Source: Verrucomicrobiia bacterium (GTDB lineage: Bacteria; Verrucomicrobiota; Verrucomicrobiia; Limisphaerales; Palsa-1400). Taken from it: DNA of 6,824 bases. This document shows positions 1 to 6,077 of this stretch, piece after piece. Both the position numbers and the translations under genes were made by a program. The stretch is taken from the NCBI GenBank assembly GCA_025934545.1, contig JAICXV010000125.1, positions 1-6,824 on the forward strand, given 5' to 3'. Below the pieces are notes generated by a model. It saw nothing but the letters and a program-made list of their open reading frames with translations, was not told where the DNA came from and did not search any database. How positions within the stretch are numbered: position 1 is the stretch's first letter; each line of letters starts with the position of its first letter.

Positions 1-76
1 AAGCCTCCGTGATGAGCGTGGGAGAAAGCGTCGCTTCCGGCGGCAGGTCGGCGAGAAAATAATTCGGCAGGTTCAT
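1..76 (-). CDS. 5' end of a gene cut by the window edge; possibly LuxC-like acyl-CoA reductase
   Basis: Only 25 codons are visible, beginning MNLPNYFLADLPPEATLSPT and continuing off the left edge without a stop. The start is well supported. The ATG shares an ATGA overlap with the stop codon of the upstream MFS gene, and a near-perfect Shine-Dalgarno (AGGAGGTGG) lies just upstream. No domain can be recognised in so short a piece. The LuxE-like gene two positions upstream makes an acyl-CoA/acyl-protein reductase (LuxC family) the most natural partner, and the N-terminus resembles what I remember of verrucomicrobial proteins annotated that way. That is memory plus context, not proof. The reading frame is likely real; the function is a guess. 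Confidence 0.6.
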   Translation of the reverse strand, partial: MNLPNYFLADLPPEATLSPTLITEA

Positions 77-1314
77 GCGGCCACCTCCTGACGCACCGGT
101 GTGTTGTGCTCATCTTTGTCGCGGCGTCGGATGCCATGCAAACAGGCGAGACCGATCAGGGACAGTAGCAACATGACGGACAGAATGTTGTAAATGCCGA
201 AGTAGTTGGCGACGTTGCCGGCGCCAGCGCCGAGCGATTCGACCCATCGTCCTACGAACCAATGCGAAATATTTCCGAGCAATCCGCCGATGGTAATAAA
301 CAAGCCGAAGACGCGACCGCGGACGGAATCATGGACGGCTTCCATTAACGCCGCTTCAACAATTGGATAACTTGCCATGAAAAAGAACCCGTAAACACCG
401 AGCGCAGGAGCGAGGAGATGTGAGTTGAGGTGCGGGAATATAAAGACAACAAAGGATGCGATGCACAACACGACGGCGGTCAGGCCGATGCGTCCGCGAT
501 CGCTGAGACTTCCGAAAATCGGGTTGCTGATAAGTGACGCGAGATAAATGCAGCTCAACGCTATGCCGGTTTGTTTTGCGTCCAGCCCATGAGCGCGCTG
601 CAAAAAGAGCGAGCCAAGACTGGCGACGCCCATGCCGGAGAAATCGCGCAAACAAAAGAAAAACGCGGCGCTGAGGAACAGGACCCAGAGCGTCGGTGTA
701 GCGAACAGTTTTTCTTTGGTGCGCTTGATGTCATCCTGAAATTCGCGAGTCGGGTGATCGTGGGCGAGCCACATAAATGCGGCGGCGGCGACGAGGCCGA
801 GGATGCCGAGTTCGAGGACCGGTGCGCGCCATCCGGAGGTGTCCGCGCGCCAGCCGGCGTAAAAAGGCGCGATGAAAAAACCGAGGCTCGCGCCCATGCC
901 CGCGGTGCCGAGGGCTTTGCCGGTTGCTTCCGGATAGAGGCGCGCAATGAGCGAAGTCGCCGCTGGATGATAAAAGCTGCCGCCGAAACCCGCGAGGACG
1001 ACGGAGACAAGCGCCATGGAAAAGGAGTTGGCGTAAGCGAGGCTGATGAAACCGAGCGCGTTAATGGCGAGGCCGGTGCCGAGCAATTTCTTGCGACTGC
1101 AGCGATCGGCGAGGATGCCCATCAAATAACTGGGAACGAAGTAAGCGATGCCCATGACCGAAACGAGAAGAGTTGCCTGTGCGTCGCTCGCCAAGTTGAG
1201 ATCTTTGCGGATGAGCACATAGAGCGGAATTAGTGCGACCTGATAAATATGGGTGAACGCATGCAGCGAAGTGCAGAGGAGCAGGGTGCGTTTTCTATGT
1301 AAATGATCGCTCAT
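73..1314 (-). CDS. Major facilitator superfamily (MFS) transporter, 413 aa
   Basis: This is a cytoplasmic-membrane secondary transporter of usual MFS length with about 12 hydrophobic segments. MFS motif A is clear at residues 66-77 (G-I-L-A-D-R, then a basic R-K-K) in the TM2-TM3 loop. A weaker copy (GSLSDRGR) at about 268-275 starts the second half, as expected from the internal duplication. A GGSFYHPAA stretch near residue 111 recalls the GSS-x-FHP motif of Fsr-type (fosmidomycin resistance) carriers, which suggests an exporter or drug/metabolite carrier, but the substrate cannot be read. A soluble loop of about 20 residues follows TM6, and the C-terminal tail is hydrophilic (RRRDKDEHN). 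The start lies 12 bases after the LuxE-like stop with no clear SD; the stop overlaps the next gene. The position between a LuxE-like gene and a possible LuxC suggests transport of that pathway's substrate or product. Confidence 0.92.
   Translation of the reverse strand: MSDHLHRKRTLLLCTSLHAFTHIYQVALIPLYVLIRKDLNLASDAQATLLVSVMGIAYFVPSYLMGILADRCSRKKLLGTGLAINALGFISLAYANSFSMALVSVVLAGFGGSFYHPAATSLIARLYPEATGKALGTAGMGASLGFFIAPFYAGWRADTSGWRAPVLELGILGLVAAAAFMWLAHDHPTREFQDDIKRTKEKLFATPTLWVLFLSAAFFFCLRDFSGMGVASLGSLFLQRAHGLDAKQTGIALSCIYLASLISNPIFGSLSDRGRIGLTAVVLCIASFVVFIFPHLNSHLLAPALGVYGFFFMASYPIVEAALMEAVHDSVRGRVFGLFITIGGLLGNISHWFVGRWVESLGAGAGNVANYFGIYNILSVMLLLSLIGLACLHGIRRRDKDEHNTPVRQEVAA
81..89 (-). promoter_or_regulatory. 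Strong Shine-Dalgarno for the left-edge gene, inside the MFS gene's last codons
   Basis: Read on the minus strand the sequence is AGGAGGTGG, followed by CCGC and then ATG. AGGAGGT is fully complementary to the usual anti-Shine-Dalgarno, with about 6 bases to the start codon. It is encoded within the final codons (Gln-Glu-Val-Ala) of the transporter. Together with the ATGA overlap this points to translational coupling. It is the only strong SD seen before any start in this window. Confidence 0.8.
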
Positions 1315-1326
1315 CGAAATTTCACA

Positions 1327-2430
1327 TTACTGTATGGCGGTCGCGGTGGCCATGAGCGAACAGCCGCGCGGTTCCGCTTCGCTGCTGCGTCCAATCAATT
1401 CGAAACCGTTGCCGCGACGGACGGCGAGGTCTTCGGTTTGAATTGCCATCACGGAATAAACATTGGCGAGATCGAACACACGGACCAGCCCTGTTTCGCC
1501 GTCTGCTACTTCTTGACCTGATTCGGGTGAAATGATTTGCACGCGCGCCCAAGGGGGAAAATGAAAAATGCGGCTTTGGTTTTTGGGAACTCCAAACGAA
1601 CGGTCATAAGCTTGCGAGCTTAATTCGCTCATCCCGTATTCGGAAATAATCTGCGAATCGTCGAGGCCGAAATAAGAAGAGAGAAGCTGGTGCAATTCGG
1701 TTTTGGGAATGACGCGACTGCGACCTTTGTAACCGCCGGTTTCCAGAATGCGCGAACCCGCGGGCAATTTGAATCGCAGCTTCTTTTCTTTCATTTCATC
1801 GAGTAGATGGACGAAGCCGAACGCTGTGCCGACGATAGCGACCGGTTCTTGCTGGCTGCAAAACATTTCAATGAGACCGATTGTCTTCGCAGTATTCACG
1901 ACCCATCCACCATCTGCGCCAATACCGCCGGTGAAGACGGTTTTGTATTCTTTAGCAATCGTTCCGAACATGTGCGCGAGCGAGGAATTGGTCGCAACGG
2001 CAGGAGCGGGTGTCAGCGAAATAAATCGGAGGTGTGGACTTTCTGAGTGTAGAAAGTTTTTGGAAAACCACTGCATCAATGACGTTTCATAAATCGCGAG
2101 CGATTCATCGCTATGAAAATGGCGGCTGGGACGCTGTTCCGTTGTGCCGCTTGAATGAAATGTATGGCTGCGGTTTTGCGGCGGAAGGCTGGACAGTTCG
2201 AACTCTTTGAAACTGGTCGTTGGAATTGCCGGGATTTGAGTCCATTGCCGGACGGACAGGATGTCGGGGCTGCGGTGCTCGCAAAACTTGCGATAGGCCG
2301 GAACGTTTTCGAATTGCAGGCGCAAGAGAGCGAGCGCGAGATCGTTGAAGCGAGTGGGATCGTCGGTTCCCGACTTAATAAATTCCAGCACCCCGCTGGT
2401 GAGTTCCTTGAATGAGGTAAAATGTTTCAT
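1327..2430 (-). CDS. LuxE-type acyl-protein synthetase / PaaK-like adenylate-forming enzyme, 367 aa
   Basis: The predicted role is ATP-dependent activation of a carboxylic (fatty) acid to acyl-AMP and transfer to an enzyme cysteine, as in the LuxE subunit of fatty-acid reductase. Visible motifs are the phosphate-binding loop HSSGTTEQR (92-100), E-T-G-G-Y-K-G-R (230-237), the adenylation motif E-Y-G-M-S-E (264-269), Q-T-E-D (331-334) with the conserved acid, and a terminal G-R-S-S-E-A-E-P-R-G-C-S (347-358). Cys357, ten residues from the end, matches the near-C-terminal acyl-accepting cysteine known in Vibrio LuxE. Length is close to LuxE (about 370-380 aa). The protein has no signal peptide and should be cytosolic. 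The start has no obvious SD but gives the expected family N-terminus. No luciferase gene is in the window. A CoA-ligase-like or secondary-metabolite activating enzyme is the main alternative. Confidence 0.85.
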   Translation of the reverse strand: MKHFTSFKELTSGVLEFIKSGTDDPTRFNDLALALLRLQFENVPAYRKFCEHRSPDILSVRQWTQIPAIPTTSFKEFELSSLPPQNRSHTFHSSGTTEQRPSRHFHSDESLAIYETSLMQWFSKNFLHSESPHLRFISLTPAPAVATNSSLAHMFGTIAKEYKTVFTGGIGADGGWVVNTAKTIGLIEMFCSQQEPVAIVGTAFGFVHLLDEMKEKKLRFKLPAGSRILETGGYKGRSRVIPKTELHQLLSSYFGLDDSQIISEYGMSELSSQAYDRSFGVPKNQSRIFHFPPWARVQIISPESGQEVADGETGLVRVFDLANVYSVMAIQTEDLAVRRGNGFELIGRSSEAEPRGCSLMATATAIQ

Positions 2431-2469
2431 GCGGTTTTGTGAAGCGGGAAGTCAAGTGACGTTCCGCTT

Positions 2470-2494
2470 ACGGCTGGTTTTCCGCGACAGCCGT
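2470..2494 (-). other. Weak hairpin in the yceI–luxE spacer
   Basis: A 7-base inverted repeat (ACGGCTG and CAGCCGT) with an 11-base loop lies in the 74-base spacer, just after the YceI stop. No T-run follows on the minus strand, so it does not look like a Rho-independent terminator. It could be an mRNA processing or stability element, or chance. It is the only secondary structure I see at the junction between the two halves of the cluster. Confidence 0.25.
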
Positions 2495-2504
2495 CGATTG
2501 CAAT

Positions 2505-3152
2505 TTACTTCGTTTTAGCCACGGTCCACTCGAAAATTATTTTAACCTCGTCGCCCGTTCTCATGAGACCCAGACCAAAGCTTGGAGCGGGCGGCTTGAT
2601 GCCGTAATCGGTCATTTTAACGGGGGCAGTGCCGGTGATCTTCAGTTTGTCTTTTTCGGGGACGTCGATGCTGACGGGAAAAGTTACCTTATTAGTTTTT
2701 CCCGCAATGGCCAGTTCGCCGGAAGCGTCGAAATCAAAGGGCTTGCCGGCAGCGTGTGGTTCTTTGAAGGTGAGTTCGGTCACGTGACACTCGATTTTCG
2801 GAAAGGCTTTTGAGTTGAGCGCGTCCTGCATCAAACTTTCCATGACTTGCGGCATGGCTTTGGCATCACTTTTAACGGAACGAACGGGGATGATCACTTG
2901 CGATTTGATGGCGAGCTTTTTGTCTTTCAACCCGGGAATGGTCGCTTGCGCCGTGTCGAACTGGACGGCTGGATCAAAATCAATCGAACCGCCGATCAAG
3001 GTGCCTTGCATTTCCCAATCGTGCGCCGTGGAGGTGCCTTCGATGCGGACTTTGTTGCCGGCCGGCTGGGATTGATAATGGTTTGCATCGTCCGCATGGG
3101 AAACGAGCGCGGAGGTCAGAACCAGAGTTGTCAGCAGAATGCGTATGTTCAT
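2505..3152 (-). CDS. Secreted YceI-family lipid-binding-like protein, 215 aa
   Basis: YceI-domain proteins are small periplasmic lipocalin-like beta-barrels; characterised members bind polyisoprenoids or related amphiphiles. A Sec signal peptide is clear at residues 1-20 (Arg4, hydrophobic core, S-H-A before the acidic mature start DDANHY). Family features follow in order: the first strands with G-T-S-T-A-H-D-W (39-46), the helix/turn region S-L-M-Q-D-A-L-N-S-K-A-F-P (106-118) leading into I-E-C-H-V, the G-E-L-A-I-A-G-K strand (145-152), and the late T-D-Y-G-I-K-P-P (181-188) before the last strands. Full length is typical of the family. It starts 44 bases after the oxidoreductase stop with no SD and an AT-rich leader. 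The ligand cannot be predicted. The neighbours would allow a role with either the secreted oxidoreductase or the acyl pathway. Confidence 0.88.
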   Translation of the reverse strand: MNIRILLTTLVLTSALVSHADDANHYQSQPAGNKVRIEGTSTAHDWEMQGTLIGGSIDFDPAVQFDTAQATIPGLKDKKLAIKSQVIIPVRSVKSDAKAMPQVMESLMQDALNSKAFPKIECHVTELTFKEPHAAGKPFDFDASGELAIAGKTNKVTFPVSIDVPEKDKLKITGTAPVKMTDYGIKPPAPSFGLGLMRTGDEVKIIFEWTVAKTK

Positions 3153-3163
3153 TTAAAAAATTT

Positions 3164-3202
3164 CAGATTTAAAACTCAGATTAAAATTCCAACAGATCAA
3201 AT
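3164..3202. repeat. Short AT-rich repeats in the oxidoreductase–yceI spacer
   Basis: On the plus strand CAGATTTAAAA (3164-3174) and CAGATTAAAA (3177-3186) differ by one T. A third, weaker copy CAGATCAAAT begins at 3193 and runs over the oxidoreductase stop codon. This is a sharp AT-rich patch among GC-richer genes directly upstream of yceI. It may hold a promoter or binding site, but I find no good -35/-10 pair at proper spacing. It may also be simple low-complexity drift. Confidence 0.35.
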
Positions 3203-4600
3203 CTCAAACCATTCGTTTTCGAATTTGATCCGGGTGTTGTTGTTGACGGCTTCGTTGGTCTTGAGCGCGACGACAGTGGCTTCCAGGCCGTCCTGCCAAT
3301 GCGCGGCGGGATGTTGCTTGAACGCGCTTTGTTTGGCCTGTTGGACCTGTTGCGCCATGGCTTTCTGGTCGCTGTCGCCGTAGAGCTGGACGTAATCGTC
3401 GATGGCTGCGGTTACGGCAGAGGCGTTGAGAATGAAATTTTCAAGACTGTAGTGTAGCGCGGTGAAGGGATAGGCCGAATCTTCGGTCGCCTTCGTGCCG
3501 ATCGCGGTTTGCTTGGTGGCGTTGGCGACGAGCGCGACGCCGGTTTCTTTGTAGAATTGATCTTTGCGCGCGTAAACTTCCCAGCCGAGCAGGGGAGCGT
3601 CGACTTCCTTGAACATCCACGCTTTATTTTCGCGGATCATGATCGACGCGTCACCGCCATAAAACATTTCGTAATCGGCGTCGAACGAGCTGCAGAGCGT
3701 GGCGTCATAAAGCAGGTTTGCGCCTTCAGGAAATTCGAGGACAGCTTGCATCGTGTCCGGCACGTCACGTCCGTCACTCCAGAGAACGATAGATCCGAAA
3801 CCGGTCACGGCCTGAGGGCGGGCTTTCCAGAACCAGCTAATGGAGTCGAGTTGGTGAATGCCGATTTCGCCAGCCAGGCCCGGGCTGATTTTTTTGTCGA
3901 GACGCCAATTGATTTCTTTTTCGCGCTGCGGGTTGGAGGAAGGTTTGCGCCAGCTTTGTTTGTTGTGCCATTGAGCGCGGGCCATCACGGATTTGCCGGC
4001 CGATCCCGAGCGAACGAACGGCAACAGGAAGGCGCGTTGTGGATGAGAGCGCTCCTGCAAACCGCATTGAAAATAGCGGACGGAATCGCGCGCGGCGCGA
4101 GCGATGTCTTTGGCATCTTCGACGGTATGCGCGAGCGGCACTTCGCAGAAGACGTGTTTGCCAGCCGCAAGAGCGGCGACGGCGATTTCTTTGTGTAGAT
4201 GAGTCGGAGTGGTGACGACAACAGCCTGAATGTCTTTGTTCGCCAACAATTGTTTGTAGTCGTCGTATTGCTGCGCTTTGGGCGCGGCTTCGGCGTTGCG
4301 AGTGAGCTGCCGCTTATAATTGTCGCAAATGGCGATGAGGTGCGGACCGTTTTCTTCTTTCGCTTGCGGAAAGCCCGCGAGTGTATCGGCGATGGCGCGG
4401 CCTTGTGCGCCCATGCCAATGATGCCGAAATTGAGGCGCGGCAGATCGGGAATCTTGGTCAGTTCCGGTTCGGCGCTGTCGACTGGTTTCGCGTCATCGG
4501 CGCGCAGTTCAATGCCGCCCATCAATGCCATCATGGTGGCCAGTGACGTGCCTTTTTTGAGGAAGTCGCGACGATTTAATTCAGATTCGTTATTGTTCAT
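3197..4600 (-). CDS. Tat-exported Gfo/Idh/MocA-family oxidoreductase, 467 aa
   Basis: The family is NAD(P)-dependent sugar or polyol dehydrogenases. A twin-arginine signal (N-R-R-D-F-L-K-K, 9-16) precedes a short hydrophobic stretch ending near Ala34, so the folded, cofactor-loaded enzyme should be exported. The Rossmann domain has G-I-I-G-M-G-A-Q-G (59-67), the acidic end of beta-2 (I-C-D, 91-93), T-P-T-H-L-H (131-136) and A-G-K-H-V-F-C-E-V-P (146-155). The usual E-K-P lysine is Val154 here. The C-terminal domain carries E245-x3-H249-x2-D252, with Glu where many relatives have Asp. The start has a partial SD (GAGGT) very close to the ATG. It lies 37 bases after the ThuA–DUF1080 gene, a pairing known from 3-keto-glycoside metabolism (the ThuB type). 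A dehydrogenase or oxidoreductase for the C3 hydroxyl of glycosides is inferred; the substrate is unknown. Confidence 0.92.
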   Translation of the reverse strand: MNNNESELNRRDFLKKGTSLATMMALMGGIELRADDAKPVDSAEPELTKIPDLPRLNFGIIGMGAQGRAIADTLAGFPQAKEENGPHLIAICDNYKRQLTRNAEAAPKAQQYDDYKQLLANKDIQAVVVTTPTHLHKEIAVAALAAGKHVFCEVPLAHTVEDAKDIARAARDSVRYFQCGLQERSHPQRAFLLPFVRSGSAGKSVMARAQWHNKQSWRKPSSNPQREKEINWRLDKKISPGLAGEIGIHQLDSISWFWKARPQAVTGFGSIVLWSDGRDVPDTMQAVLEFPEGANLLYDATLCSSFDADYEMFYGGDASIMIRENKAWMFKEVDAPLLGWEVYARKDQFYKETGVALVANATKQTAIGTKATEDSAYPFTALHYSLENFILNASAVTAAIDDYVQLYGDSDQKAMAQQVQQAKQSAFKQHPAAHWQDGLEATVVALKTNEAVNNNTRIKFENEWFEI

Positions 4601-4637
4601 GAACCTCGATATCAGACGTTATGGAAATCCCGGGAAT

Positions 4638-6014
4638 TCAGCGGACCTTTTTTGCTTTTCCCTTGGGGACTTTGTAAGAGTAGTTGCCTTGGCCGCTCAG
4701 TTGACGGATGTCGAAGCCGGATAAGTCGCGAATGCGCATGTTGCGATATGCGACTGGGCCGTGGCCGCCTTGCAAAATAATCGGACTTTTTTCCGCGGAA
4801 GGCGAGTCCGGCGCTTCGGTGGCGACTTCGGAGAGGGCACGCTTGTCGTAAACCTGAGTGGTATTGATCATGAGCGAAACCGTGTCACCAATCAACGTGA
4901 TCGAAACGGATTGCCACGCGCCCGGAAGCGGGTTGGCGACTTTATCGAGTACATCGTATTTGCCGCGCAACAGCATGCTGCTGGAACCTTTGCCGGCAAC
5001 CATATAGTCGAAGCGCAAAATAAAATCAGTGTGCGGTTTGTCGGTAACGAGGTCGTTGATCGGGTCAGCAGCGCTCTCGATTAACATGCCGTTGGCGGTA
5101 TGCCATGGGCTCGGCTTTTCCGTATTGCGGACGCTCCAATTTTTGAGGTCGACGCCGTTGAAGAGCGGTTGAAACCCATCGATTCGTTCGCGTTGACCCA
5201 GGACCAGAGCCGTGGTTTGCGGGGTGCCATCGCCTTGCTCGAGGCCGAGCGCCCATCGGATCGCGCCAAGGATGTGATCCTGATAGGTCGGGCTTTCCCA
5301 AACTTCTTCACGATGGCCGAGCGATGTATAGATAACTTTTCCTTTGCCGAAGTTTTTGCACCAGGCAATCGGATAATCGCCGGGTGTGCCGTTGTTGGGA
5401 TGTTTGTCGAGCGTGAGCAGGCCGTGGACCTGGTCGCGGTGGAAATTTTTGAATTGATAAATTTCGTCAAAGACTTCGTAGGTCGTGCCGAGACGGCGTG
5501 TCGCCGGATGGCGTATGTCCTGATTGATGCAGGTCACTTTGACTTGTGGACCGTGCTGCAGGAATTCGCCGCCAATCATCTCGATGTAAGGCGCATATTT
5601 ATGGAGCGTATCGGTGGCCGAATGCATGCCGATAAATCCGTGTCCGGCTTTGACCCATGCGATGAAAGCGTCTTTGTCGGGAATCGGTAGTTCGCCGGTG
5701 GTGTTCGCGAAAATAACGGCGTCGTAATCGTTGAGAGCCGCAGGGGACATCATTTCGGCAAAATCATGTTCCATTTTGGTGGTCCAGGCCTTGGCTTGTT
5801 CCGGGTCCGCCGGACGCGGGCCGCTGCGAATGACGCCGACGACTTTGAAAGCGCCGCTTTGGGTGCCGAGTTTGCTCAAGACGCGCTCTGCGGTGACGAC
5901 GGAACTGTGCGGAAAACCTTCCGTCGCGGTGACGACAAGAACCCTTTTGGGTTCAGCATGAGCAATGGCACAAACCAGCAACATGGCCAGTGAGCACAGA
6001 CGCAATATTTTCAT
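4638..6014 (-). CDS. Secreted ThuA-like + DUF1080 (3-keto-glycoside hydrolase-like) fusion, 458 aa
   Basis: Two domains are joined. The N-terminal ThuA-like (class I glutamine amidotransferase-like fold) domain spans about residues 22-258, with V-L-V-V-T-A-T-E-G-F-P-H, G-F-I-G-M-H-S-A-T-D (126-135) and Y-T-S-L-G-H-R-E-E-V-W (229-239). The C-terminal DUF1080 concanavalin-like domain spans about 280-431, opening with G-F-Q-P-L-F-N-G-V-D-L-K-N-W and closing with L-Q-G-G-H-G-P-V-A-Y-R-N-M-R-I. A basic tail of about 27 residues ends K-G-K-A-K-K-V-R. DUF1080 members are described as 3-keto-disaccharide hydrolases, and ThuA belongs to trehalose/3-ketotrehalose use. The start is placed at 6014 because it gives a proper Sec signal (M-K-I-L-R, hydrophobic core, A-H-A at 18-20). 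The in-frame ATG at 6050 would put 12 odd residues before it. Neither start has an SD. Both domains look intact. Confidence 0.9.
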   Translation of the reverse strand: MKILRLCSLAMLLVCAIAHAEPKRVLVVTATEGFPHSSVVTAERVLSKLGTQSGAFKVVGVIRSGPRPADPEQAKAWTTKMEHDFAEMMSPAALNDYDAVIFANTTGELPIPDKDAFIAWVKAGHGFIGMHSATDTLHKYAPYIEMIGGEFLQHGPQVKVTCINQDIRHPATRRLGTTYEVFDEIYQFKNFHRDQVHGLLTLDKHPNNGTPGDYPIAWCKNFGKGKVIYTSLGHREEVWESPTYQDHILGAIRWALGLEQGDGTPQTTALVLGQRERIDGFQPLFNGVDLKNWSVRNTEKPSPWHTANGMLIESAADPINDLVTDKPHTDFILRFDYMVAGKGSSSMLLRGKYDVLDKVANPLPGAWQSVSITLIGDTVSLMINTTQVYDKRALSEVATEAPDSPSAEKSPIILQGGHGPVAYRNMRIRDLSGFDIRQLSGQGNYSYKVPKGKAKKVR

Positions 6015-6026
6015 AAAAATCACGCG

Positions 6027-6056
6027 GACACAGGTAGTGTCACGGGTCATGCATGA
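6027..6056. other. Palindromes upstream of the ThuA–DUF1080 gene
   Basis: Two small dyads lie in the 63-base spacer. GACAC-AGGTA-GTGTC (6027-6041) is a 5-base stem with a 5-base loop, and TCATGCATGA (6047-6056) is a perfect 10-base palindrome. A T-run (ATTTTT) lies about 7 bases beyond the stem on the minus strand, too far for a standard terminator, and it abuts the start codon. These could be an operator for the downstream genes, but chance is quite possible at this length. No clear sigma-70 promoter is visible. Confidence 0.25.
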
Positions 6057-6077
6057 TTCAGGCCTTTGCGCGACGGG

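Noticed and set aside
571..1233. 220-codon open frame on the plus strand
   Set aside because: It lies wholly antisense to the MFS gene, whose 12-TM pattern and motif A are clear. The predicted protein is charged and low-complexity with no motif, typical of a codon-bias shadow.
2425..2460. Possible sigma-70 promoter (TTGACT) before the LuxE-like gene
   Set aside because: At 17-base spacing the -10 would be GCATGA, a poor match that overlaps the start codon.
2470..2494. Rho-independent terminator after yceI
   Set aside because: The stem is only 7 bases with an 11-base loop and no T-run follows on the minus strand; kept only as a weak hairpin.
3509..4198. 229-codon open frame on the plus strand
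   Set aside because: It is antisense to the Gfo/Idh/MocA gene, with no recognisable domain and no SD. Its composition mirrors the real gene.
5100..5690. 196-codon open frame on the plus strand
   Set aside because: It is antisense to the ThuA–DUF1080 gene and contains no family motifs; the real gene's domains are unbroken across it.
6015..6050. Upstream ATG at 6050 as start of the ThuA–DUF1080 protein
   Set aside because: It would place 12 residues with charged and cysteine content ahead of a normal Sec signal that begins at the 6014 ATG. Neither start has an SD, so the signal peptide decides.
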